Source: a virus
IMG/VR virus record: IMGVR_UViG_3300031772_000016
Coordinates: 1-64,000 of that record
Reading direction: 5' to 3' (one strand)
DNA length: 64,000 bases
Position numbers and translations under genes: made by a program. Shown one piece after another: positions 21,500-30,000 of the stretch (the first letter of the stretch is position 1; every line of letters starts with the position of its first letter). The notes under the pieces are model-generated. The model saw nothing but the letters and a program-made list of their open reading frames with translations. It searched no databases and had not been told where the DNA came from.

Positions 21500-22721
21500 T
21501 ACAGTGTCCTCGAAAATAGAGAAAATAGTCCAGGAAGCCAGAGACTCTGACAAGGTCAAAGTCTTTTTGGGAGGGTCTTGTAAGGATAACTCCTGGCGTG
21601 AGAGTGTTCAGAAGGAGTTTGGGGACTATTTCTTTTTCATCGACCCTTTCGATGAGGATTGGGATCCTGAGGACAATATCTATGACGAGCTCGCGGGTAT
21701 GGTGAACGCTGACTATATCGTGTTCTACAGGGGTGGGGATTTATCAGAGCGTGAGAAGGATTTCCTGGATAATATAGGGCGTAGGGGTGAGTTGGTGAAG
21801 GAGTTTGAGGATATGGGTAAACTCAAGGCATTCCTGAAGGATATCAAGAGTAAGAAGGTGCGGCTGGCGAGTGTGTCCTCTGTACTCCGTAGGTGTGCTG
21901 GGGATTTGTGTAAGGACGCATTCCCGTACACGCATAATCAGGGTGATTTGTTTTTGGAGAAGTTAGATCCTGCCGATAAAGCGAACGTAGTAAAAGACCT
22001 AGAGCGTGGTGTGAGTATAATTATCCCAGAGGGATTACCGGTAAAGCCAGGGAAAAAGACTGTGGGAGAGGTCGTAAATAAGTATGATTTTGATAAGGAG
22101 GAGTATGAGTCTTTTGTACGGCCCGCTCTATATAAGACTTTTCCTGTACTCGAACCTACTCTCGGGTATGACCAAATAAAACACACCTATATGCAAAAGA
22201 ATGCCAAAGTAGGTGTCATCCACAGCAAAGCGTCTACCCAGGTAGATCTCCCAGAGCAGCTCGCCCTGGAGGTCATGGCATGGGGTAAGACGAATATACC
22301 CGATAAGGATCTATACACAAAGGACGACAAAGGTCGTGAGGACGAGATTCACGTTACTTTGTTCTATGGTATCACAGAGGATGCCGAGGATAAACTACGT
22401 GAGCTGCTATCTGGGGTGAAACCGTTTGAGTGTCGTCTGGGGCTTGTCACTACGTTCAAGGATAAGAAAGAGTGTGACGTCATCAAGATAGACGTAGAGT
22501 CTTCGGAGATGGTGAAACTCCATTATTTGATCCGTGAGAGTGTAAAGAACAAGAATGAATATCCTACATACGCCTCCCATATCACGGTGGCGTACGTGAA
22601 AAAAGGTAAAGCAGATAGAGTACTGGGTGATGATAGGTTCCGGGGAGCGACATTCAAGGTCACTGAGATAGTTTACTCGACGAAAGATCACAATAAAATA
22701 AAGATCCCACTCGGGTCATAA
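21492..22721 (+). CDS. fusion: nucleoside deoxyribosyltransferase-like domain plus 2H phosphoesterase
   Basis: 409 residues. N-terminal ~100: KVKVFLGGSCKDNSWRESV, FFIDPFDEDW and NADYIVFYRGG, the glycine-rich start and acidic strand of the nucleoside 2-deoxyribosyltransferase-like fold. C-terminal ~200: two H-x-T/S-type motifs, HVTLFYG (H near 286) and HITVAY (H near 363), at 2H-phosphoesterase spacing. That superfamily includes RNA ligase/cyclic phosphodiesterase enzymes and phage enzymes that degrade cyclic nucleotide signals. The middle (about 120-230) is unassigned. The combination points to nucleotide or signal-nucleotide chemistry; an anti-defence role is inference. Overlaps the previous gene by 8 nt. 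Confidence 0.6.
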   Translation: MRDTVSSKIEKIVQEARDSDKVKVFLGGSCKDNSWRESVQKEFGDYFFFIDPFDEDWDPEDNIYDELAGMVNADYIVFYRGGDLSEREKDFLDNIGRRGELVKEFEDMGKLKAFLKDIKSKKVRLASVSSVLRRCAGDLCKDAFPYTHNQGDLFLEKLDPADKANVVKDLERGVSIIIPEGLPVKPGKKTVGEVVNKYDFDKEEYESFVRPALYKTFPVLEPTLGYDQIKHTYMQKNAKVGVIHSKASTQVDLPEQLALEVMAWGKTNIPDKDLYTKDDKGREDEIHVTLFYGITEDAEDKLRELLSGVKPFECRLGLVTTFKDKKECDVIKIDVESSEMVKLHYLIRESVKNKNEYPTYASHITVAYVKKGKADRVLGDDRFRGATFKVTEIVYSTKDHNKIKIPLGS

Positions 22722-22757
22722 AATTTCAGATAACAACCACATTCAAAGGAGTCGGGT

Positions 22758-23924
22758 ATGGCAGACAGTCAGAAGTACGTAGCGGTCGCTAATTTCAGTT
22801 TGAATCTGGACAATGGCACGAAGCAGATTGATGTGAAAAAGGGCGATGAGATGATGTTTGACGGTCTCTATGTCGAGTGTCGAGGTGAGAAGGGTGCTGC
22901 CCGGTCCTTGGCTAAAGTCGTGGGAGATTGGATCAAGCCGACCAACGGTACAGTACCTGCAGTCGCGCCCGTGCCTGCTATGACTCCATCAAAGACACGT
23001 AATGCTACAGGAGGTAGGATCCTGGAGTCCAGTGAGGTCAGTCAGGATTTGGATACGCTGCAGCAGCAGAAATATGAGACCAGTGAGCAGATGCAACAGA
23101 GCTCTAACGCTGAGCTGAGGAAACTCGTGGATCAATATGAAAATACTCCGCCTCCTACGCATATCACGAGCCGTACGACGGATGATATGGCTGACATGCG
23201 TAAAGAGGCCCGGGTACAGGTAGACAATTACGATGAGCAGGAAGTGGCGAAGGTATCTGCGGCTGCTAAGAACGGGTCAGAGAAGGCTAACTCTGAGGTC
23301 ACGGTAGATAAGCAGGAAAAGAAAAAGGCTACTGTGGTATCGCATGAGGAGAAAGTGGTAAAGAAGACTAATTACTCTAAGAGAGCTGAAGAGACACCCC
23401 AGCGTAAGCCTCTCAAGGTAGACAAGGACGGGTCGGGTGTAGAGGTGCGTAAAGTGAAGTCTGCTGCTACACACAATAACGATGTGAAGTCATCTACCGC
23501 GGAATCTCGTAGGGAAGTGGTGTCTGAGCAGGATGCTGTGATAGAGACAAACTACGGTGCTGGAAAGAGGACTGTAGTGAGTTCTTCTACGCAGACTCAG
23601 TTGGAGTCTGACATCATTATGAAGACGGCAGTAGATAAGCCTCGGCGTGAGGTCATCGCTGAAGCTTCTCAAGAGGGTGTAGTAGTACGAAAAGTTTCCA
23701 AGATCCCCGAGGAGGATCTCAGGACTCAGGATGGTATCACGTCACGGGTGACAGTGAGCAGTGGTGGAGAAGAGAGTGACGGTGAGGTGACTTTCTCCTC
23801 GAATTCGGATATAGTGGAAGGTGAGGCTACGTTCTCGAGCTCTGAGGATACTGTAGCAGATCTCGGGGGCGGTGCTTACGACGATGGTGATATCGATGTG
23901 AATGACATTTTAGACGGGAAATAA
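22758..23924 (+). CDS. low-complexity virion-type protein
   Basis: 388 residues with ribosome site AAAGGAG. The first ~75 residues look folded and beta-rich (KYVAVANFSLNLDNGTKQID, GDEMMFDGLYVEC). The rest is long, charged and disordered, full of valine-lysine-serine patterns (EEKVVKKTNYSKRAEETPQR) and ending with acidic, serine-rich repeats (DGEVTFSSNS, EGEATFSSSE). No enzyme motif. Paired with the SWIM gene 4 nt downstream. Possibly a head or virion accessory protein. Confidence 0.5.
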   Translation: MADSQKYVAVANFSLNLDNGTKQIDVKKGDEMMFDGLYVECRGEKGAARSLAKVVGDWIKPTNGTVPAVAPVPAMTPSKTRNATGGRILESSEVSQDLDTLQQQKYETSEQMQQSSNAELRKLVDQYENTPPPTHITSRTTDDMADMRKEARVQVDNYDEQEVAKVSAAAKNGSEKANSEVTVDKQEKKKATVVSHEEKVVKKTNYSKRAEETPQRKPLKVDKDGSGVEVRKVKSAATHNNDVKSSTAESRREVVSEQDAVIETNYGAGKRTVVSSSTQTQLESDIIMKTAVDKPRREVIAEASQEGVVVRKVSKIPEEDLRTQDGITSRVTVSSGGEESDGEVTFSSNSDIVEGEATFSSSEDTVADLGGGAYDDGDIDVNDILDGK

Positions 23925-23928
23925 AGTC

Positions 23929-25662
23929 GTGGATTGTTTGATACGAAAGATACTGGCTCGATACAGGGCTGATAAAGACGAGCACTCGCCTGAAGAGACT
24001 CAGTCCTGGATGGATTATATGCAGTCTCAGAGTGACGGTCTGCCGCTACCTGAGACTGCTAAAGATCTCATAGAGCACAGTGAGGGTACTGGTCAGGAGC
24101 AGGTGTCCTACAATCCGTATGACTACACAGATCCGTCTGATAAGCCTAAAGAGACCAATGGTCCGCCTTTCGTCAGTGAGATACCCCCAGAGACAGATAT
24201 AGCGGTATTCCAGCACCCGGTACTGTTTAAAGAGGATGGGGATTTAGAGGAGTGGAACAAGGATCAGCAGGACTACACGGAGGATGAGCAGGAGCAGTTC
24301 CCGGCACTGAGTGTTACACGGAAATACGCTACGGTACAGGGAGTCATAGCTCAGTATCTGATGGACAGTATGCCGATAGTGGTGTCTGAGGATGAGTTCG
24401 ACAGTTTGTTCAGGACTACTAAGCTCGCGGCGTCTTTGGATGATGTAGTCGACAAAGACTATCATTATCTCAACAGCAAGAAGATGACTCGGTCTGATTC
24501 AGTGAGTGCTGTGTGGATCAACAAGGGTAACGCCAAACACAGGGAAAAAGGTTTTTTCCAGTTTAGGGTGAGCAGTCCTGGGTCAAAGACGGGTCCTCAT
24601 ACTGTGTACCTGCAGTTTCTGCGTGGTGAGGAAGAGAAGCAGTATCCCTCATACGCGGAGTATCCTGTGCAGTTAGCGTGTACGTGCGCCTCGTTTTTGT
24701 TTCATGGGGCACAGTATTATGCGGTGCATGATGGGTATATGTACATGCCTGCGTTTAGGACTGACCTGGTAGCTCCTAAACCTCAGAACATGTATGTATT
24801 GAACAAGAGTGAGGCTTATCCGAATGGTAGGCGTACTCCTGGTCGTGGCCTGAATTTCAGGGTGTGCAAACATCTTCTGAAGGTGTATGAGTTATTGGGT
24901 AGGATGAAGATAGAAGCTGTATACAGGAAGTATCCGGTCACCGCTCCCCCCTCTAAGCTAATGAATAAAGATGTGTGGAAAGAGATGATGAAGTTTGAGT
25001 TCACTGAGGCTAACATAAAGCAGAAGCTCAAAGCCAGGGAAATACCCATACCAACGTACTACACTCGGGAGAGGTTTACCCCGAGTGTACAGGACTGGTT
25101 TTATCAGGTGTGGATGCCGCGTAATGATGATCAGAAGATAAAAGCATTGCATGACCTGGTAGAGTATCCTGAGCGTATATATTTCCTCTTGCTTAAAGAG
25201 GCGAAGATGAAGAGAGAGCGTGGTGAGACTATATCGGATAGGCTCATACACGAGGGGTATGCGTTGATGAATCAGCGTGTGCAGGAGGAGAACGATTTAC
25301 CGCCTGAGCAGATAGTGGCACCAGATGTCCCTGCAGAGCAGTTACAGCCTGGTCATATCAGTCCCCCTGGTGAGCAGTCTACAAAGACTGTGGAAGAGTT
25401 TATCAAGGAGCCGGAGCCTGTGGAGGACTCCACAAAGCCTGTCCCATCTGAGCTGGCACCATCTATGATCAAAGAACGTCCTACGCCTGAAGATAAGAGA
25501 AAGCAGCGTGAGGAGAAGCGTAAGGAAGAGCAGAAGGCTTTGCGTGAGAGAGGGCTTTCTGAGCAGGCTAGAAGGGCTCTAAAGAGATTCCAGGATGAGA
25601 CTCAGGAGCCTCGTAAGGAGAAACTGCGTCAGCTCGGTAAACGTCCATTTTATGAGGAGTGA
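23929..25662 (+). CDS. SWIM-type zinc-finger protein
   Basis: 577 residues, GTG start 4 nt after the previous stop, no strong ribosome site, so probably coupled. The middle carries a SWIM-like C-x-C-x(n)-C-x-H finger: YPVQLACTCASFLFHG and, about 55 residues later, LNFRVCKHLLKVYELL. SWIM fingers bind DNA or proteins. N-terminal ~120 residues are acidic and proline-rich. The C-terminal ~120 form a charged coiled coil (KRKQREEKRKEEQKALRERG). Similar long SWIM proteins occur in structural regions of large phages; the precise role is unknown. Confidence 0.6.
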   Translation: MDCLIRKILARYRADKDEHSPEETQSWMDYMQSQSDGLPLPETAKDLIEHSEGTGQEQVSYNPYDYTDPSDKPKETNGPPFVSEIPPETDIAVFQHPVLFKEDGDLEEWNKDQQDYTEDEQEQFPALSVTRKYATVQGVIAQYLMDSMPIVVSEDEFDSLFRTTKLAASLDDVVDKDYHYLNSKKMTRSDSVSAVWINKGNAKHREKGFFQFRVSSPGSKTGPHTVYLQFLRGEEEKQYPSYAEYPVQLACTCASFLFHGAQYYAVHDGYMYMPAFRTDLVAPKPQNMYVLNKSEAYPNGRRTPGRGLNFRVCKHLLKVYELLGRMKIEAVYRKYPVTAPPSKLMNKDVWKEMMKFEFTEANIKQKLKAREIPIPTYYTRERFTPSVQDWFYQVWMPRNDDQKIKALHDLVEYPERIYFLLLKEAKMKRERGETISDRLIHEGYALMNQRVQEENDLPPEQIVAPDVPAEQLQPGHISPPGEQSTKTVEEFIKEPEPVEDSTKPVPSELAPSMIKERPTPEDKRKQREEKRKEEQKALRERGLSEQARRALKRFQDETQEPRKEKLRQLGKRPFYEE

Positions 25663-25666
25663 TGGG

Positions 25667-25957
25667 ATGACATCATATCAGATTGAATATCCTATATCAG
25701 ATCTTAAAAAAGCTGTGCAGGCAGGGTTTGCGTACATGGAGTCCATGGACAACATCGTGGGCACTATCTACGCCTCCCCGGCTGTGGTAAAACAGCTTGT
25801 GTTGAGTATGCCGGACGACATCCATTTTGACTATATCCCAGAGGGTATAGGCATGCTGCGCACAGCATACCTGAAGTTCATGCCTTCTGTGAAAGAGAAT
25901 GAGATCCGGTTTTTCAATCAGGATAAAACAGTAGAGCTACGATTATATCTTAAATAA
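25667..25957 (+). CDS. hypothetical protein
   Basis: 96 residues. The start is set at ATG 25667 (GGAG about 10 nt upstream), since upstream codons overlap the SWIM gene in another frame. Contains SYQIEYPISDLKKAVQAGFA and a beta-rich C-terminus (KENEIRFFNQDKTVELRLYL). Small alpha/beta protein without a recognised motif. Confidence 0.5.
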   Translation: MTSYQIEYPISDLKKAVQAGFAYMESMDNIVGTIYASPAVVKQLVLSMPDDIHFDYIPEGIGMLRTAYLKFMPSVKENEIRFFNQDKTVELRLYLK

Positions 25958-25980
25958 CATTTTGTCAAGGAGAGTGTCCT

Positions 25981-26433
25981 TTGCCCACTTACGAGTACGC
26001 CTGTAGCGAGTGCGAGACTGTAGTAGAGATTGTCCATTCTATCAAAGAGGATCCTGTAATGGTGTGCGAGATATGTAAGCGTGAGGGTAAGCTCCACCCT
26101 ATGGAGCGTCAGATCTCCAACAACATAGGAGGGTTCATCATTAAAGGGTGGACTGAGGCTATGGCATGGAAGACGAAACGAGATAAGATGAAGACGGGTG
26201 CTGAGCTCGGGGTTAAGCAGATAGAGCGGTACTCCAACAGTGCTCGATTGCAGCCTAATGTGGCTGGTATGGAGGTGGAGTCCTGGAGTGATGCTCAGAA
26301 GGTAGCGAAAGAGGCTGGGTTGAGGCCTGAGACGTACGAGCCTATCATAGAGAAAGAAAAAAAGATCAGCAAGATCTCTGGAGTAGACGATACCAAGTGG
26401 AAAGCCGCTAAGGCGGAGGCTGGTAAGATCTAA
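25981..26433 (+). CDS. FmdB-like zinc-ribbon protein
   Basis: 150 residues, TTG start with AAGGAG upstream. It opens with MPTYEYACSECETVVEIVHS and CEICKREG, the FmdB-type zinc ribbon (C-x2-C...C-x2-C). The tail is charged. A second FmdB-like gene with the same MPxYxYxC opening is at 52073. Such ribbons probably bind nucleic acid or protein partners. Followed by a terminator. Confidence 0.7.
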   Translation: MPTYEYACSECETVVEIVHSIKEDPVMVCEICKREGKLHPMERQISNNIGGFIIKGWTEAMAWKTKRDKMKTGAELGVKQIERYSNSARLQPNVAGMEVESWSDAQKVAKEAGLRPETYEPIIEKEKKISKISGVDDTKWKAAKAEAGKI

Positions 26434-26460
26434 AAAAGTATATAGTCTGGTGTGCGAGAG

Positions 26461-26491
26461 AGCCTCGGATTTAACGATCCGGGGCTTTTTT
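26461..26491 (+). terminator. rho-independent terminator
   Basis: AGCCTCGGAT / ATCCGGGGCT stem (one mismatch) with a six-base loop and a T run. Confidence 0.85.
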
Positions 26492-26496
26492 AGTAA

Positions 26497-26509
26497 TAGT
26501 CTATTAATA
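26497..26509 (+). promoter_or_regulatory. phage promoter-like motif TAGTCTATTAATA
   Basis: TAnTCTnnTAATA family, directly after the terminator and 57 nt before the start at 26566. Confidence 0.65.
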
Positions 26510-26565
26510 TTTCATCTGTATGTGATACACACGGTTGTTTCAAAGCCTACAACGAGGAGTGCCGT

Positions 26566-26895
26566 ATGCGTAAGAAGATCAGCAAACGTGCTAAAGAGAG
26601 CCCTGTAATCAATCTTGTGTGGGCGGAAGAGCTTAATGATGCTGAGTTGAAAGCCCTCCGAAAGATGGTGGAAAAAGCTATAAAAGATCCTGATAGTCCT
26701 ATTGTATCTAATTATGAAATACATTGGGATAGGATCCGTATAGATAAAAAAGCAGTAGCCAGGGTAGTGTGGTCGAATGTGCTCAGTGATAAAGATGTCG
26801 ATAGTCTATCGAATGAAGTAGAGAAAGCGTTGAAAGACCCCAACTATGTCATCGTAGTAAATTACCCGGTGTATTGGATTGAAATCTCCAAATAG
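26566..26895 (+). CDS. two-repeat protein derived from a portal segment
   Basis: 109 residues, consisting of two copies of a ~45-residue unit: NLVWAEELNDAELKALRKMV... IVSNYEIHW (about 17-55) and RVVWSNVLSDKDVDSLSNEV... IVVNYPVYW (about 66-104). Both align with portal residues about 352-390 (RVVWAEELSDTDVENLREQV... IVANYQVNW). No other part of portal is present. It may bind portal subunits or the portal's partner as a mimic, control portal assembly, or be a decoy; all inference. It stands first in an operon with an RHH gene and the giant glycosyltransferase. Confidence 0.75.
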   Translation: MRKKISKRAKESPVINLVWAEELNDAELKALRKMVEKAIKDPDSPIVSNYEIHWDRIRIDKKAVARVVWSNVLSDKDVDSLSNEVEKALKDPNYVIVVNYPVYWIEISK

Positions 26896-26910
26896 ATAGG
26901 AAATGATAAT

Positions 26911-27087
26911 ATGGAACGAGTAAATTTCCACCTCACAGACGGAGAGCGTAAAGGTCTGGAGATGCTCTCAGAGATCACTGGGGTGAAGAAAGCGGAGCTG
27001 ATCCGTAGGGCTATCGATGAGTATATCAAGAGGAAGAAGTGGGAAGGTGTCACGGGACTCTCAGAACTGAAGGAGATATTCGCATGA
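26911..27087 (+). CDS. ribbon-helix-helix (CopG-like) protein
   Basis: 58 residues: MERVNFHLTDGERKGLEMLS followed by ITGVKKAELIRRAIDEYIKR, the strand-helix-helix pattern of CopG/Arc DNA-binding proteins. The stop overlaps the next start (ATGA at 27084-27087), so it is coupled to the glycosyltransferase. Probably regulates its own operon. Confidence 0.75.
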   Translation: MERVNFHLTDGERKGLEMLSEITGVKKAELIRRAIDEYIKRKKWEGVTGLSELKEIFA

Positions 27088-30000
27088 GCAAGAAGTTTTT
27101 GGGCCTGAATATCATCGTAGGTAAGGGTGAGGAGAAAGAGCTGGAACGCTGTTTAAAGAGCTGTACTCAGGGAGAGCTCTTCGATGAGATGGTAGTGACC
27201 CAGACATTTGAGGATGAAAACGTACGTGCAGTCATAGAGAAGTACGGGGCTCGACGGGAGTTCTTTGCTTGGGTGAAGGATTTCAGCCTTGCCCGTAACA
27301 AATCTTTCAGCCATAGTACCTCTGAGATGATAATTTGGCTGGACAGTGATGACGTGATCAAACCAGACGATTTCAAGAAGCTCCAGGAGCTGAAACCGAA
27401 GATCAAAGATTTTGACATCGTACTCATCGACTATGTATACAATCACGATGAGAGAGATAATGCTACTTTGGTGCTCCCCAGAGAGCGTATCGTAAGAAAC
27501 TGTGATTACATCAAGTGGCATGATCCCATCCATGAGTATCTGAACATGGATGTCCCTCCGAACAAGATCCTCAAGACAAAAATTAAAATCGATCATTACC
27601 GGGTAAAAAATTATGATCCTAGTAGAAACCTGGACGCTCTGAGACTGGCGTATGGAGAGGGAAAATGCTCCCCTCGCCTGAAATTCTATTTCGGAAAAGA
27701 GCTCTCGGACTGTGGGTACTGGGAAGAGGCTATCAAAGTCCTCGAACCCTACATAGAGGAGGGTGTGGATTTCCGGGATAACATGACTGTAGCGTGTATC
27801 CGATTGAGCAAGTACTACTACGAAAACAAGAACTACGCAGCGGCAAAAACATATGCTATGAAGGGCATCCGGTTCAATAGCATATACGCTGAAAACTACG
27901 TGACTGTAGCTACCATATTCGAGATAGAGAATGACCTCGACTCTGCTGCGAGCTATTACAAGGAAGCTCTCACGAAGAAACTCGACGCGGGTATGTCACA
28001 GATCGTGGATTTTTATGGGTTCATACCAGCAGCGAAGTTGGCTATCCTGTATTTCGCTAAGAAGGAGTATGAGGAGTGCCTGAAGTATTGCGACATAGCT
28101 CTGCAGCATAAGTCAGATAACGTCCAGATAGCAGAGCTGAAGAAGACTGTGAGTATCGAAACAGAGCGCATGAAGAAGGGTAGTACGATACGTGAGGAAG
28201 ATGAGGCCAGATTGCGTAAGATGCTCGAGGAGCTCGATTTCAAGATAGACATACAGAAGAATAACCATGAGTATGCTGAGATCAGACTGTCTCGTATCAG
28301 AAAGCTCGAGGTAGTGTGGTTGGTGCCTACACTGGACCTCGACAACCCATCTATCCGTATCCGTAGGTATAACGTATCGAAGAAGATGGAGGAGCTCAAG
28401 GTACCCAGCAGGATCATCACAAATTACTATGGTAGGAACGTATTTGACCTCAGAAATGAGATAGGTCCTGCTACTGTGGTAGTGTTCACGCAGTACAGCA
28501 GTTTTGACCTGGAACTCATGCGTCACCTCAAGCCTCTGGGTATCAAGACGGTGTTTGATCACTGTGAGGCTATATTCGGGTACCCGTTTGAGCATGAGTG
28601 TATGATAGAGGCAGACCTGGTGGCGTGTTGCTCTACAAAGCTGGAGGAGCTGACCAATAAAAATGGTGTAGCTCGTACCGCGGTGTTGAAAGATGCGGTG
28701 GAAGAGCGTGTACCGTCTACAGAGAGAGTGTATACGGATAGGTATCTTAAACCTAAAGCTGGTTATTTTGGCATGGGAGGCAATAGCTTCCTTATTTCTG
28801 AGTGGTTGAAAGATACCATAGAATCTGCTGGGTATGATGTTGTTTTGAGCACTGAATGGAGTAGTGCCACCCATAAATGGTCCATAGATACGTGGCCTGA
28901 CGTGATGAATGAGTGTGATGTCATACTATGCCCTCAGCGAGTAGACGTGCAGCCTGCTAAGAGTAGCGTGAAAGCGACCACAGCGATGGCGTTAGGGATG
29001 CCTGTCCTCGCATCTCCCCTACAGGCCTACAAAGAGGTTATACAGCCTGGTGTGAATGGGTACATCTGTGACACCAAGGATGATTGGTATTCGGCTCTGG
29101 TGCAATTGAAAGACTCCAATCTGAGGAAATCGGTAGGTACCGCGGCTAAAAAGGCTGTGGATGGATACTCACTGGAGAATATCACTAAAGGGTGGATAGA
29201 GACTCTGGGTCATCTCATCAATGAGAGATTGAAATTCCCGGAGCCAGAGGTAGTGGAAAAGGTGGCTGAGCGTAACATCGTAGATATCATCATCGCCAAC
29301 TACGGTAATGTAGAGTATCTGAAGATGTGCATGAGCTCTATTTTCATGAATACGCTGTATCCGTATCACGTCATCATATCTGACGCGGGTAGTGATGAGA
29401 AGACGTGGGAGTATCTGAAAACACTCAAAGGGGTGACGATACTCGGTGAGCCTGGTAAGAGAGTGTCTTTTTCGGAAGCGTGTAATGCAGGTATACAGGC
29501 GTCCAGGACAAAGTTCTTTGTTATCCTGAACTCTGACGTGATAGTATCCAAGTGCTGGCTCACGAGTCTCGTGGACAAGATGGAGCATACGGATAGGCTC
29601 GCAGCGTGTGGAGTGCTGAGTAATTGTGATCGCGGCTGGCTTTTTAGTGCACCTGGTAAACCAGAGTACCCTATGCGTTTAGAGAAGTCTGGGGTAGATC
29701 TCGTACCTGGTATGAAGATAGGTACTATACAGCCTCATGTGGAAGAGCTGTATGATTTCATGAAGAAATCTAATGAGACCTACAAAGGTAAGTACATCAA
29801 GCAGGATTGGGTGGCGGCGTATGCTACTATATTCGCTCGATGCGCGATCGATGAAGTGGGGTTATTCGATACCCAGTACAAAAATGGGTGTGAGGACTGG
29901 GATCTCTGCCAGCGTATCTCTCGATATGGGTACGCGATAGGACAGGCTATAGATTCGTTTGTGTATCATTTTGGCGGGGTGACTAGAGGTAGCTATGAGG

